DNA of 64,000 nt from positions 222,080,928-222,144,927 of the forward strand of contig NC_090441.1 of the NCBI RefSeq assembly GCF_031143425.1, read 5' to 3'. Of the stretch, positions 33,523-46,106 are shown piece by piece. Source of the stretch: Pleurodeles waltl. Its lineage: Eukaryota; Chordata; Amphibia; Caudata; Salamandridae. The position numbers were made by a program, and so were the translations under genes. The notes under the pieces are model-generated. The model did not search any database. It was not told where the DNA came from and saw nothing but the letters and a program-made list of their open reading frames with translations. The number at the start of each line of letters is the position of its first letter. Position 1 is the first letter of the stretch.

Positions 33523-35114
33523 ATCAATAGCCCCCTCAGAGACTAACACAGCCTCTGTGGCCTCCCTAACAAGGCCAACCCCACCTAAGTTACCAAAAGT
33601 GAGCCCAGCTACTCCCTTGGATTGGCTATTAGTAGGTTTGCTCCCACCACCACTGCTATTAGTAGGGACACTAGGTGTAGCAGTAGGGGTTGTAGTGGTA
33701 GGAGACTTGGTGCTTTTCTTTGGACAACTGGAATCTGTTGCCCAATGGCCTTTTACTTTACAAAAATAGCACCATGGTTTCTTTTCCTTGTTCTGATTAA
33801 AGGAGGATTTGGACCCACCACCCCCACCAGAGTGTTTTTGTGGGCCTGATGAAGACTCATTTTTAGATTTGTCCCCACCCTTGTCTGAAGACTTACCATC
33901 CTTCTTTTTGTTGCAATCTTTGTCACCCCCTGTATGAACGTTTCTGTTCACTCTTGTTCTGACCTATTTGTCTGCTTCTTTCCCTATTCTTGGGGAGAGG
34001 TCAGATCAGAGTCCACCAAGTACTGGTGCAACAAATCAGACACACAATTATTAAGAATATGCTCTCTCAGGATCAAGTTATACAGGCTTTCAAAGTCAGT
34101 AACCTTACTGCCATGTAACCACCCCTCCAAGGCCTTCACTGAATGGTCAATGAAATCAACCCAGTCTTGTGAAGACTCCTTTTTGGTCTCTCTGAACTTT
34201 ATCCTGTATTGTTCAGTGGTTAAGCCATAACCATCCAGGAGTGCATTCTTAAGAACTTGGAAATTATTGGCATCACTTTCTTTCACAGTAAGGAGCCTAT
34301 CCCTAGCTTTTCCACTAAATGATAGCAATAGGATAGCAGCCCACTGCCTTTGAGGGACATCCTGTACAACACAGGCCCTCTCAAGTGCAGCAAACCACTT
34401 GTTAATGTCATCCCCCTCCTTATAAGGGGGAACTATCTTGTGCAGATTCCTGGAATCATGCTCTTTTACAGGATGACTATGGGGAATACTGCTGCTGCCA
34501 CCATGGGTTTCAAAACCCAATTTCTGTCTTTCCTTCTCTACTTCTAAGGATTGTCTATCTAAATCCAGCTGTTGCTGTTTAAGCTTCAGTCTGGATTGCT
34601 CCACTCTCAATCTATTGAGCTCCCTTTCTAACATTCTGTCATCAGGGTGGGTGGGAGGGACATTCCTAGACACAGAAGTATGGTGAGAATGGACAGAAGG
34701 AGACCTGTCCCTTACAGAAGCCACCCTAACAGCTTGGCTAACAGAAACATCACTACCAGTGTGGTGAGAATAAATGCTTTTGCTATGATGTGAGACAACA
34801 CTATTTGTATGGTGTGGCTCTCCATCATTACCAACTATGCTAGACTGTCTAGTAATGGGCAGGCTAGGGAGTTTCTTTCCTGAATCTTTTCTAAGGGTAG
34901 TCCCTGGATCAGATTGGGAACCATTTGCTACTTTTTCAACAGATGTGGCCCCTATGGCCTTATCTTGTTCTCTAAGCATGTTAAGTAACAATTCCAAGGA
35001 ATGATTCTTCCCTACACTCAAACCTCTCTCTATGCAGAGACTCCTTGCTCCTTTCCAGCTAAGGTGATCATATGCAATCTTAGACAGGTCAACATTTTGG
35101 CCTGTGCCAGACAT
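33523..35114 (-). pseudogene. Gag of copy 3
   Basis: Starts MSGTGQNVDLSKIAYDH, nearly the same as the copy 1 protein: SAP-like module, coiled coil (RELNRLRVEQSRLKLKQQ), capsid domain, then a knuckle C-x2-C-x4-H-x6-C (WCYFCKVKGHWATDSSC). Lesions: Leu-to-TAG and a 1-nt deletion near 33975-33985, and Trp-to-TAG near 33963. About 376 codons are open before the break. Confidence 0.9.
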
Positions 35115-35363
35115 TTTTAGAGAGAGTTAAAGTGATAGAAAAAGAGAAAAAAGTTTTCAGAACTTTTTAGAAAGACAGAAAAAAACTTTTTAAACTTTTA
35201 AGAACTTTTTGAAAGTTTAGAAGTACTTTTCAGCACTTTAGAAAAGAGTGAAAAGAGGAAATGCAAAACATTTTAGCAATGTGTACACACACTGAACTTG
35301 TTTTGTATATTTTTCTCTTATGAAAAGTACAATGACAAGAGTGGTAAGTAGTCTCAAAGCACT

Positions 35364-35385
35364 TATCCCACCGCTGCACAACCAA
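35364..35385 (-). other. Primer-binding site of copy 3
   Basis: Minus strand TTGGTTGTGCAGCGGTGGGAT directly after the LTR, identical over this stretch to copy 1. It carries the tRNA-Leu-like GCAGCGGTGGGAT core. Confidence 0.6.
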
Positions 35386-38378
35386 TGTAGGAGGCTGGAC
35401 TGGCTTGTAGTGAGTACCAAGGGGTACTTGCACCTTGCACCAGGCCCAGTTATCCCTTATTAGTGTATAGGGTGTCTAGCAGCTTAGGCTGATAGATAAT
35501 GGTAGCTTAGCAGAGCAGCTTAGGCTGAACTAGGAGACGTGTGAAGCTACTACAGGACCAAAAGTGTCACTTGCACAATATCATAAGAAAACACAATACA
35601 CAGATATACTAAAAATAAAGGTAGTTTATTTTTATGACAATATGCCAAAGTATCTCAGTGAGTACCCTCAGTATGAGGATAGCAATTATACACAAGTTAT
35701 ATGTACACAATACCAAAAATATGCAGTATAGTCTTAGAAAACAGTGCAAACAATGTATAGTTACAATAGGATGCAATGGGGACACATAGTGATAGGGGCA
35801 ACACAATCCATATACTCCAAAAGTGGAATGTGAACCACGAATGGACCCCAAACCTATGTGACCTTGTAGAGAGTCGCTGGGACTATTAGAAAATAGTGAG
35901 GGTTAGAAAAATAGCCCTCCCCAAGACCCTGAAAAGTGAGTGCAAAGTGCACTGAAGTTCCCCAAAAGACAAAGAGTCGTGATAGAGGAATAATGAAGGA
36001 AAGACACCAACCAACAATGCAACAACTGTGGATTTCCAATCTAGGGTACCTGTGGAACAAGGGGACCAAGTCCAAAAGTCACAAGCAAGTCGGAGATGGG
36101 CAAATGCCCAGGAAATGCCAGCTGCGGGTGCAAAGAAGCTTCTACTGGACAGAAGAAGCTGCGGTTTCTGCAGGAACAAAAAGGGCTAGAGACTTCCCCT
36201 TTGGTGGACAAATTTCCCTCGCCTTGACAAATTGTGCAGAAGTGTTTTCCCGCCGAAAGAACTCCAACAAGCCTTGCTAGCTGCAAATCATGCAGTTAGC
36301 GTTTTTGGAGGCTGCTGAGGCCCAAGAGGGACCAGGAGGTCGCAAATAGGACCAGGAGAGAGAGAGGATGTCGAGCAAGACAAAGAGCTCTCTCTGAAGC
36401 AGGTAGCTCCCAGAGAAGTGCCAGAAACAGGCACTACAAGGATGTGTGAAACGGTGCTCGCCGAAGTTGCACAAAGGAGTCCCACGTCGCCGGAGACCAA
36501 CTTAGAAAGTCGTGCAATGCAGGTTAGAGTGCCGTGGACCCAGGCTTCGCTGTGCCCAAAGGATTTCCGCCGGAAGTGCACAGGAGCCGGAGTAGTTGCA
36601 ATAGACGTGATTTCCAACAATGCAATCTGGCGTGGGGAGGCAAGGACTTACCTCCACCAAACTTGGCCTGAAGAGTCACTGGTCTGTGGGGGTCACTTGG
36701 ACAGAGTTGCTGGATTCAAGGGACCTCGCTCGTCGTGCTGAGAGGAGACCCAAGGGACCGGTAATGCAGCTTTTTGGTGCCTGCGGTAGCAGGGGGAAGA
36801 TTCCTACGACCCACGGGAGATTTCTTCGGAGCTTCTAGTGCAGAGAGGAGGCAGACTACCCCCACAGCATGCACCACCAGGAAAACAGTCGAGAAGGCGG
36901 CAGGATCAGCGTTACAGAGTTGCAGTAGTCGTCTTTGCTACTATGTTGCAGTTTTGCAGGCTTCCAGCGCGGTCAGCAGTTGATTCCTTGGTAGAAGGTG
37001 AAGAGAGAGATGCAGAGGAACTCTGATGAGCTCTTGCATTCGTTATCTGAAGTTTCCCCAGAGACAGAAACCCTAAATAGCCAGAAAAGAGGGTTTGGCT
37101 ACTTAGGAGAGAGGATAGGCTACTAACACCTGAAGGAGCCTATCAGAAGGAGTCTCTGATGTCACCTGGTGGCACTGGCCACTCAGAGCAGTCCAGTGTG
37201 CTGGCAGCACCTCTGTTTCCAAGATGGCAGAGGTCTGGAGCACACTGGAGGAGCTCTGGACACCTCCCAGGGGAGGTGCAGGTCAGGGGAGTGGTCACTC
37301 CCCTTTCCTTTGTCCAGTTTCGCGCCAGAGCAGGGGCTAAGGGGTCCCTGAACCGGTGTAGACTGGCTTATGCAGAATTGGGCACATCTGTGACCAAGAA
37401 AGCATTTCCAGAGGCTGGGGGAGGCTACTCCTCCCCTGCCTTCACACCATTTTCCAAAGGGAGAGGGTGTAACACCCTCTCTCAGCGGAAGTCCTTTGTT
37501 CTGCCATCCTGGGACAAGCCTGGCTTGACCCCAGGGGGGCAGAAACCTGTCTGAGGGGTTGGCAGAAGCAGCAGCTGCAGTGAAACCCTAGGAAAGGCAG
37601 TTTTTTAGTACCAGGGTCTGTGCTACAGACCACTGGGGTCATGGAATTGTACCAATAATGCCAGGATGGCATAGAAGGGGCAATTCCATGATCTTAGACA
37701 TGTTACATGGCCATATTCGGAGTTACCATTGTGAAGCTACATATAGGTAGTGACCTATATGTAGTGCACGCGTGTAATGGTGTCCCCGCACTCACAAAGT
37801 TCGGGGAATTGGCCCTGAACAATGTGGGTGCACCTTGGCTAGTGCCAGGGTGCCCTCACACTAAGTAACTTTGCACCTAACCTTTACCAGGTAAAGGTTA
37901 GACATATAGGTGACTTATAAGTTACTTAAGTGCAGTGTAAAATGGCTGTGAAATAACGTGGACGTTATTTCACTCAGGCTGCAGTGGCAGGCCTGTGTAA
38001 GAATTGTCAGAGCTCCCTATGGGTGGCAAAAGAAATGCTGCAGCCCATAGGGATCTCCTGGAACCCCAATACCCTGGGTACCTCAGTACCATATACAAGG
38101 GAAATATAAGGGTGTTCCAGTAAGCCAATGTAAATTGGTAAAATTGGTCACTAGCCTGTTAGTGACAATTTGGAAAGAAATGAGATAGCATAACCACTGA
38201 GGTTCTGATTAGCAGAGCCTCAGTGAGACAGTTAGTCACTACACAGGTAACACATTCAGGCACACTTATGAGCACTGGGGCCCTGGAGAACAGGGTCCCA
38301 GTGACACATACAAATAAAACAACATATATACAGTGAAAAATGGGGGTAACATGCCAGGCAAGATGGTGCTTTCCTACA
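35386..38378 (-). repeat. 5' LTR of copy 3 (2993 bp)
   Basis: Same ends and layout as its partner at 27139-30086: AATAAA near 35597, donor-like site near 36650, TATA-like box near 37073, palindromes near 37738-37765, 37880-37905 and 37950-37976, and two stem-loop units at 38198-38300. No gene. Confidence 0.92.
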
Positions 38379-38599
38379 GTAAGATACACAAAATATACAC
38401 ACAAACCAAAATCAGGTAAGTAAACTGTTAGAAAAGTAGTGCACACACTGTAGAATACAATAGGATGCAATAGGCCTAGGGGCAACACAAACCATATAAT
38501 AAGAAAGTGGAATGGGAACCACTTAGGTACCCCAGGCCTAGGGTAGTGTGTAGAGGGTCACTGGGGGTGTAAGGAAAGACTAAGGGTGTCTAAGATACC
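38379..38599 (-). mobile_element. LTR fragment H2, inner part, and TSDs
   Basis: 38379-38383 (gtaag) is the right TSD of copy 3. The rest continues the H2 LTR text exactly where 27133 left it (taagatacacaaaatatacac...). It ends at 38599, where copy 4 begins. 38595-38599 (atacc) is the expected left TSD of copy 4, whose partner is lost. Confidence 0.85.
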
Positions 38600-41574
38600 T
38601 GTAGGAGGCTGGCCTGGCTTATAGTGGGTACCTTGTGGTACTTACACCTTGTGCCAGGTCCAGTTATCCCTTATTAGTAGAATAGAGGTGTTCTAGCAGC
38701 TTAGGCAGATAGAGGTAGCTATAGCAGAGCAGCTTAGGCTGAACTAGGAGACATGCAAAGCTCCTACTATACCACTTATATCATATACCACTATATCACA
38801 AGAAAACACAATACTCAGAGTTACTAAAAATTAAGGTACTTTATTTTAGTGACAATATGCCAAAAGTATCTCAGAGGATATACTCCCTTAGAGGGTAAGT
38901 AATATACACAAATTATATGTACACAAACCAAAATCAGGTAAGTAACAGTAAGAAAAGTAGTGCAAACAATGTAGAATCACAATAGGATGCAATAGGTGGA
39001 AATAGGCCTAGGGGCAACACAAACCATATACTCCAAAAGTGGGATGCGAATCACGAATGGACCCCAGGCCTAATGTAGGTTGTAATGGGTCACTGGGAGT
39101 GTAAGAAAACACTAAGGGTGTCCAAGATACCCCACCCCAAGACCCTGAAAAGTAAGAGTAAAGTTACCCTACTACCCCAGAAAGACAGTAAAGTCAAGAT
39201 AGGGGATTTTGCAAAGACAACAACTGACTGCAAAGCACTGAAGACGGATTCCTGGACCTGAGGACCTGCAAAGGAAGAGGACCAAGTCCAAGAGTCACGC
39301 AAGTCTCTAGGGGGGGCAGGAGCCCACTAAGCCTCGGATGAAGGTGCAAAAGGGCTGCTTCCTGGTGGAAGAATCCGAAGATTCTGAAACAACGGAAGGT
39401 GCAAGGAACGTCTCCTTTGGTCAGAAGATGTCGCCCAGCGTGCTGAAGGGTGCAGAGTTATTTTCACACAGAAAGACCACAAACAAGCCTTGCTAGCTGC
39501 AAGAGTCGAGGTTGAAGATTTTGGGTGCTGCTGGGGCCCAGGAAGGACCAGGCGGTAACCCCTTGGAGTAAGGAGACAGAGGGGACTCACAGCAACTCAG
39601 AGAGCCCCAACAGAAGCAGGCAGCACCCGCAAAAGTACCGGACCAGGCACTTAGAAGATCTGAGGACAGTGGTCGACTCAGAGATACAAAGGAGGGGCCC
39701 ACGACGTCGGAGTCCAACGCAGCGAGTTAGGCAATGCAGGACGGAGTGCTGGGGACCTGGGCTAGGCTGTGCACAAAGGAATTCTTGGAAAAGTGCACAG
39801 AAGCCCGAGCAGCTGCAGATCATGCAGTACACAGGATTACTGTCTGGCGTGGGGAGGCAAGGACTTACCTCCACCAAATTTAGACAGAAGGGCCACTGGA
39901 CTGTGGCAGAAACTTGGACCCAGCTCCTGTGTTCCAGGGACCAGGATCGTCAGGATGAGAGGGGACCCAGAGGACCGGTGATGCAGAAGTTTGTGCCTGA
40001 GTTAGCAGGGGGAAGATTCTGTCGACCCACGGGAGATTTCTTCCTGGCTTCCAGTGCAGGGTGAAGGCAGACAGCCCTCAGAGCATGCACCACCAGGAAT
40101 CAGTCGAGAAAGCAGGCAGGATGAGGCGCTACAATGTTGCTGGTAGTCTTCTTGCTACTTTGTTGCGGTTTTGAAGGCGTCCTGGAGCAGTCAGCTGTCA
40201 GTCCTTGGCAGAAGTCGAAGAGGGAAGTGCAGAGGAACTCTGGTGAGCTCCTGCATTTGTTATTGGAGGAATAGCCAAGAGGAGAGACCCTAAATAGCCC
40301 ACAGAGGAGGATTGGCTACTGAGAAAGGTAAGCACCTATCAGGAGGGGTCTATGACGTCACCTGCTGGCACTGGCCACTCATAGCAGTCCATTGTGCCCT
40401 CACACCTCTGCATCCAAGATGGCAGAGGTCTGGGACACAGTGGAGGAGCTCTGGGCACCTCCCCTGGGAGGTGCTGGTCAGGGGAGTGGTCACTCCCCTT
40501 TCCTTTGTCCAGTTTCATGCCAGAGCAGGGCTGGGGGATCCCTGAACCGGTGTAGACTGGCTTATGCAGAGAGGGCACCATCTGTGCCCGTCAAAGCACT
40601 TCTAGAGGCTGGAGGAGGATACTCCTCCCCAGCCCTTCAAACCTATTTCCAAAGGGAGAGGGTGTAACACCCTCTCGTAGAGGAACTCCTTTGTTCTGCC
40701 TTCCTGGGACCAGGCTGCACAGGCCCCGGGGGGGGGGCAGAAACCTGTCTGAGGGGTTGGCAACAGCAGTAGCTGCAGTGGAGACCCCGGAAAGCAAATT
40801 TGGCAGTGCCCGGGCTCTGTGCTAGAGACCCGGGTATGCATGGAATTGTCCCCCCAATACCAGAATGGTATTGCGGTGACAATTCCATGATCCTAGACAA
40901 GTTACATGGCCATGTTCGGAGTTACCACTGTGACGCTACTTATAGGTAGTGACATATATGTAGTGCTCGCGTATAATGGTGTCCCCGCACTCACAAAGTT
41001 CTGGGAATTTACCCTGAACAATGCGGGGGCACTTGGCTAGTGCCAGGGTGCCCACACACTAAGTAAATTTGCACCTAACCTTCACTAAGTGAGGGTTAGA
41101 CATATAGGTGACTTATAAGTTACTTATGTGTAGGGTAAAATGGCTTTGAAATAAAGTGGACGTTATTTCACTCAGGCTGCAGTGGCAGTCCTGTGTAAGA
41201 ATTATCTCAGCTCCCTATGGGTGGCAAAAGAAATGCTGCAGCCCATAGGGATCTCCTGGAACCCCAATACCCTTAGTACCTAGGTACCATATACAAGGGA
41301 ATTGTAAGGGTGTTCCAGTGTGCCAATGAGAATTGGTAAACATAGTCAATAGCATGCAGTGACAATTTTAAAAGCAGAGAGAGCATAAACACTGAGGTTC
41401 TGGTTAGCAGAGCCTCAGTGATACAGTTAGGCACCACACAGGGAACACATACAGGGCATTCATTATGAACACTGGGGTCCTGACTGGCAGGATCCCAGTG
41501 ACACATAGGAAAAAACAAACATACATACAGTGACAATGGGGGTAACATGCCAGGCAAGATGGTACTTTCCTACA
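38600..41574 (-). repeat. 3' LTR of copy 4 (2975 bp)
   Basis: Reverse-complement LTR with intact ends, diverged from the copy 1 and copy 3 LTRs. It has two stem-loop units (41390-41500), a covarying inverted repeat at 40847-40886, the TATA-like box near 40293 and AATAAA in complement near 38831. A polypurine G-run follows at 41577-41592. No gene. Confidence 0.9.
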
Positions 41575-41592
41575 CAACCCCCCCCCCCCCAA

Positions 41593-41885
41593 ACGAAGGG
41601 CAATAAGGCTAACCTTGCCCAGATGAGTCTTCATTCTCTAAGTGGAAATCTCTGGAGAGTCCATTTGCATTGGAGTGGGTACACCAAGGTCTATGTTCCA
41701 CTCTATAGTCCATTCCCTGTAGGGATATGGACCACCTCAGTAATTTAGGGTTTTCACCTTTTATTTGTTTTAGCCAAAGTAGAGGTTTCTGGTCTGTCTG
41801 AACAATGAAGTGAATACCAAACAGGTATGGTCTCAAATGTTTCAGTGCCCAGACCACAACAAAGGCCTCCCTCTCTATGGCAGAC
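41593..41885 (-). pseudogene. RNase H C-terminus of copy 4
   Basis: Reads LRPYLFGIHFIVQTDQKPLLWL through HSNANGLSRDFHLENED to a stop near 41609. TDHKPL has become TDQKPL and NADGLSR has become NANGLSR, so catalytic positions are altered. It is continuous with the fragment at 53821 across the solo LTR. Confidence 0.85.
41881..41885. repeat. Target-site duplication cagac of the solo LTR (left)
   Basis: cagac precedes the LTR's TGT here and follows its ACA at 53816-53820. Copy 3 reads ggcagaccaacgc without interruption at the same place. Confidence 0.93.
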
Positions 41886-41947
41886 TGTAGGAAAGCACCA
41901 TCTTGCCTGGCATGTTACCCCCATATTTCACTGTATATATGTTGTTT

Positions 41948-42553
41948 GGCCCTGATTACAACTCTGGCGGTAAAAGCCGCTTACCGCCGTGCAGAAGACC
42001 GCCAACACACTGCCGCGGTCACGGAATTCTGCCACAGCTATTATGACCCACTTCTCGGAATCCGCCAAAATTCAGACACCCACACAAGTCTGCCACACCA
42101 AAGGTCAGTGATAAACTGCCGATAACAAAACCTCCACCGTCACTCCAACAGAAATACGCCCACACTATCACGACACACGAATCCACGCGGCGGTCTTTCA
42201 ACCACGGTATTCCATTGGCGGTACATACCGCCGCACTCAAAATGCACACACTTCTACAAAACATACCCACATTGGACAATTCAAAATACACACACCTGAG
42301 ACACATACACACACCACTCCCACACACCCATTACAATATAAAACACCCACCCACATAACCCACAAACCACCACAACACAAAAATTCAGAAAGAAGGCCAG
42401 AGAGAGACACCACCAGCAAGTACAACAGCATCCACAGGCACATAACACCATCACTCACACAACTTCCACACACCTCACACAACACAACACAACACAACAT
42501 ATCACCACACTTATCACCACACACTCCACCCCACACATCACCTACAACACCCC
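41948..42553. promoter_or_regulatory. Left terminal region of the Harbinger
   Basis: Begins with the terminal inverted repeat (41948-41970), followed within 300 bases by several ggcggt/accgcc words (e.g. near 41966, 41983, 42191, 42218 and 42227) that could be transposase or SANT-protein binding sites. From 42240 to 42550 it is CA-rich leader DNA of the first gene. No other gene. Confidence 0.65.
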
Positions 42554-44030
42554 ATGGCACGGCAAAGACACCCCAGGTTCTCGGAAGAGGAGCTCAGGGT
42601 CATGGTGGAGGAAATCGTCTGGGTAGAGCCACAGCTGTTCGGAGCACAGGTGCAGCACACCTCAATTGCAAGGAAGATGGAGCTATGGCGAAGAATAGTG
42701 GACAGGGTCAACGCAGTGGGACAACACCCAAGAAATCGGGAGGACATCAGGAAAAGGTGGAACGACCTACGGGGGAAGGTGCGTTCCGTGGTCTCAAGAC
42801 ACCACCTGGTGGTTCAGCGGACTGGCGGTGGACCCCCACCTCCTCCCCCACAACTAACAACATGGGAGGAGCAGGTCTTGGTGATTCTGCATCCTGAGGG
42901 CCTCACAGGAGTAGGTGGAGGAATGGACTCTGGTAAGTCAAAGCTTTAGTATTACATCCCCCACCCTACCTGCATGCTATCACATACCCCTACCCTCGCC
43001 CTCACCCCCATCACTCCAACTCCTCACAAATGTCCCAATTTCACAAACCACACATCCCAAAACCAAGGCCTGCATGCAACACCAAAGCATGGACACCCAT
43101 CACCAAAGCATGCCCACTGCACATAGCCATACACCCCCCTAAACCACCATCACACAAGCTCCCACACAGGAATGCTAGCACTGGGGTAGACGGTCACCCA
43201 CCCATTGCACAACATTACACACACAGATTTAACAAACATCCTTTTATACCCCTGCAGGTCCCCTACCCATCGTCACCGGACAGGAGGGTCCACACATGTC
43301 CACACCACCAACAGAAGAGGCCACAGTGATGACAGCACCTCTGTCCAACTGGATCTAGATGACCAGCCCGGACCATCGTGGACCTCTGGACAGTCGGTTC
43401 CCCTCACACAAACACAGGCCACCACAGACCTTCCCACCTCTGGAAACACCAGCACAGCACCCACCCAGTGGGCCCATACCTCCATCCCCAGGACACTTCA
43501 ATCAGCTGTGTGTCCACCACTACAGGGAACCCAGGATAACCCACCACCCCAACAACAACAGGGACCTGGGGGCAGTGGCAGTGGGCACACGGTCCAGGGA
43601 ACGGAGTCCCAGGAACACAGGGGAACTGGGAGGGCTGCCGTACGACAGGGGGAGGACAGGCCAAGGGAATCCTTGAGTCCACGAGTCCCTCTCCTCCATC
43701 ATGGGAGCATACCACCACTCCCAGGAGACGATGGCAACGGTACTGGCCAAGTTTCAGGAGACCCATCGCATGCAGGAGGAACAGTATATGGGCTTCAGGG
43801 AGGAACTCAGAACCATCAGCTCCACCCTGGGCACCATCGTAGGGGTGCTGAAGGAAGTACTCAACACTAGGAGGGACACTGTGGCACTACAAGGGGCCCC
43901 TGACACTAGCATGGATGATGAACTGCCCACCACCTCCACCGGCACTAGTGTACAGGACGCCGCGCCACAGGACCACCACACAAGCACCCCATCCCCTGCA
44001 GACGGAGAACCACCCGCAAACGGTCCCTGA
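42554..44030 (+). pseudogene. SANT/Myb-like DNA-binding protein gene A of the Harbinger
   Basis: Exon 1 (42554-42932) encodes RFSEEELRVMVEEIVWVEP..DIRKRWNDLRGKVRS, a Myb/SANT-like trihelix domain. A consensus donor (G|GTAAGTC) follows at 42933, and an acceptor (cccctgcag) ends at 43257. Exon 2 is Pro/Thr/Gln-rich and ends in a coiled coil (MATVLAKFQETHRMQEEQY..) with a stop at 44030. Two frame changes in exon 2, one near 43333 and one before 43701, break it. AATAAA lies at 44266. In Harbingers such proteins bind the terminal repeats and bring the transposase to the nucleus and the DNA. Confidence 0.8.
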
Positions 44031-44557
44031 GATTCAGGAAAAAGACAGAGAACGATGCCTGACCCCCGCCAAGAAATGAGACCACCCTGATTGTCATCCT
44101 ACTGTCCCACTTTGTCACCCGGTCCATAATTAAACTGCCCCAGCTCCACTTCCTATGCCCATATGGGCATTGCACCTGTGAGACTAATAGACTGGACTCT
44201 GCCATGGACACTCCTCCACCATCACCCCTCACCATTTAACTTCCCCCTCCAATATTTTGCATTTAAATAAACACACCTAAAGCACAAAATGATCTGGAGT
44301 CTGTCTGTGATTTCGAAATAGTGTATTTGCAATTACAGTGACAAAATGTTTTTGAAATAGTAATGTCAACATACCTATGTCACACAGCTCTAGTCCATGA
44401 GGAATTTAAGCAGATGTCACACAGTTGGACCCACATCTGTGAAACCGTAAGAGAAAGTGACAATCAGTGACCATACACTGGGTGACAACGACAGACAGGA
44501 GAGAGGTAGTAGTGTAAAAGTACATGTAGTAGGCAGGATTGTATTCTTACCTGTGTT
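44031..44557. other. Convergent 3' ends of Harbinger gene A and transposase
   Basis: 3' untranslated DNA of gene A with AATAAA at 44266-44271, then AT-rich sequence that would be the transposase 3' UTR. No gene, hairpin terminator or repeat stands out. Confidence 0.6.
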
Positions 44558-45642
44558 TCACTGGAAATATTGCTGGATCACTGAGTCCCTGTTCTGCATG
44601 TCTTCTTCCTCTGCTTCCTCCTCATCACAGTCCTGCAGAAAAGGCACCTTTCGTCGCAAAGCCAAGTTGTGAAGCATACAGCAGGACACAATGATCTGGC
44701 ACACCTTCTTTGGTGAGTAGAATAGGGATCCACCTGTCATGTGGAGGCACCTGAACCTGGCCTTCAGGAGGCCGAAGGTCCGCTCGATCACCCTCCTAGT
44801 TCGCCCATGGGCCTCATTGTAGTGTTCCTCTGCCCTGGTCCTGGAATTCCTCACTGGGGTCAGTAGCCTTGACAGGTTGGGGTAACCAGAGTCACCTGCA
44901 AATGGTGAGGGACAACTGTTAGACACACACTAACCTGGAGGGATATACCCAGACAACCATTCTCACTGTCTTGCTTCCAGGTGCTCACCTAATAGCCACA
45001 CACGGTGCCTCTGGAGTTGACCCATCACATAAGGGATGCTGCTATTCCGCAGGATGTAGGCGTCATGCACTGAGCCAGGGAACATGGCATTCACATGGGA
45101 GATGTACTGGTCTGCCAAACATACCATCTGTACATTCATAGAATGATAACTCTTCCGGTTTCTGTACACCTGTTCACTCCTGTGGGGGGGGGGACCAAAG
45201 CCACATGGGTCCCATCAATGGCACCTATGATGTTGGGGATATGTCCCAGGGCATAGAAATCACCTTTCACTGTAGGCAAATCCTCCACCTGAGGGAAAAC
45301 GATGTAGCTCCGCATGTGTTTCAGAAGGGCAGACAACACTCTGGACACTACGTTGGAAAACAAAGGCTGGGACATTCCTGATGCCATGCCACAGTTGTTT
45401 GAAAAGACCCACTTGCAAGGAAATGGAGCACTGACAGCACCTGCACTTGAGGGGGGATTCCTGTGGGATGGCGGATTGCTGACATCAGGTCTGGCTCCAA
45501 CTGGGTACACAGTTCCTGGATTGTGGCACGGTCAAACCTGTAGGTGAATATCAAATGTCGCTCCTCCATTGTCGACAGGTCCACCAACGGTCGGTACACC
45601 GGAGGATGCCGCCATCTCCTCACATGTCCCAGCGAACGGTGC
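44558..45642 (-). pseudogene. HARBI1-like: HARBI1-type DDE transposase of the Harbinger
   Basis: The main exon begins after an acceptor-like tract near 45643 and reads MEERHLIFTYRFDRATIQEL.., VLSVLHFLASGSFQ and then IIGAIDGTHVAL (first Asp). FPGSVHDAYILRNS carries the second Asp. A 93-bp intron (44896-44988, GTGAGC..GCAG) splits the GDSGYP motif, and RTRRVIERTFGLLKARF holds the catalytic Glu. The stop is at 44558. Two frameshifts are visible, near 45375-45390 and at a run of G near 45185-45192. The first exon is uncertain. This is the cut-and-paste enzyme of the element. Confidence 0.9.
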
Positions 45643-46106
45643 CTATGAAGGACAACAGCAAGCACAGAGTCAAACAACTCAGAGGTACGTACCCACAGTT
45701 TACACAGAACACCAATCATACACAAAAGGTGGCCTGTTTGTGTGTTAAGACTAGGCCTAGGTATGTGTGACGCAGTTGAAAATGAGGCCATGTGGGCCCC
45801 TGAAATGGCGGCTGCCTGACCTGTAAAGTGGGACAATGGGATTTGAGGTAACTGCGCTGGCGTTGAACATCCGTCACGGTAGGCGGTCGGAGACCGCGGC
45901 GCAATGCTGCATTGGTTAACATTGGACCCCATGGGTCCCAGTAGCCAATGACAATGTACGCCGGCGGTGATGGTACGCACCGCCGCGGACGTGACCGCCG
46001 CGGACGTGACCGCCATATTCTATCTGTTCAATCACTCGATACCTGATCTTCGACAGGAGAGGACCTACACTGCAAGTGCTGCTGTGACCTCGGTCTGGAA
46101 GAGACA
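45643..46106. promoter_or_regulatory. Divergent promoter region of the Harbinger
   Basis: Lies between the 5' side of the transposase (-) and gene B (+). It contains a dense group of accgcc/ggcggt words, including two tandem gccgcggacgtgacc repeats at about 45985-46012, the same words that crowd both transposon ends. This suggests shared binding sites and autoregulation. Part of 45643-45900 may hold the transposase's first intron or exon; I cannot place it. Confidence 0.55.

Larger units (their letters stand above)
27139..38378 (-). mobile_element. Copy 3: full-length Gmr1-like LTR retrotransposon (11.2 kb)
   Basis: Complete structure on the minus strand: 5' LTR 35386-38378, primer site, gag, protease, integrase, RT, RNase H, polypurine tract, 3' LTR 27139-30086 and TSD gtaag (27134-27138, 38379-38383). 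Integrase lies between protease and RT. This is the copia-like order known among gypsy elements from the Gmr1 group of deuterostomes, while the RT and integrase sequences are gypsy-like. A handful of stops and frameshifts make this copy inactive, yet nearly every domain is readable. Confidence 0.92.

Noticed and set aside
42980..43257. Open frames of 75-99 codons between the exons of Harbinger gene A
   Set aside because: They lie in an intron with a consensus donor at 42933 and acceptor at 43257 and show only low-complexity His/Pro/Thr sequence.
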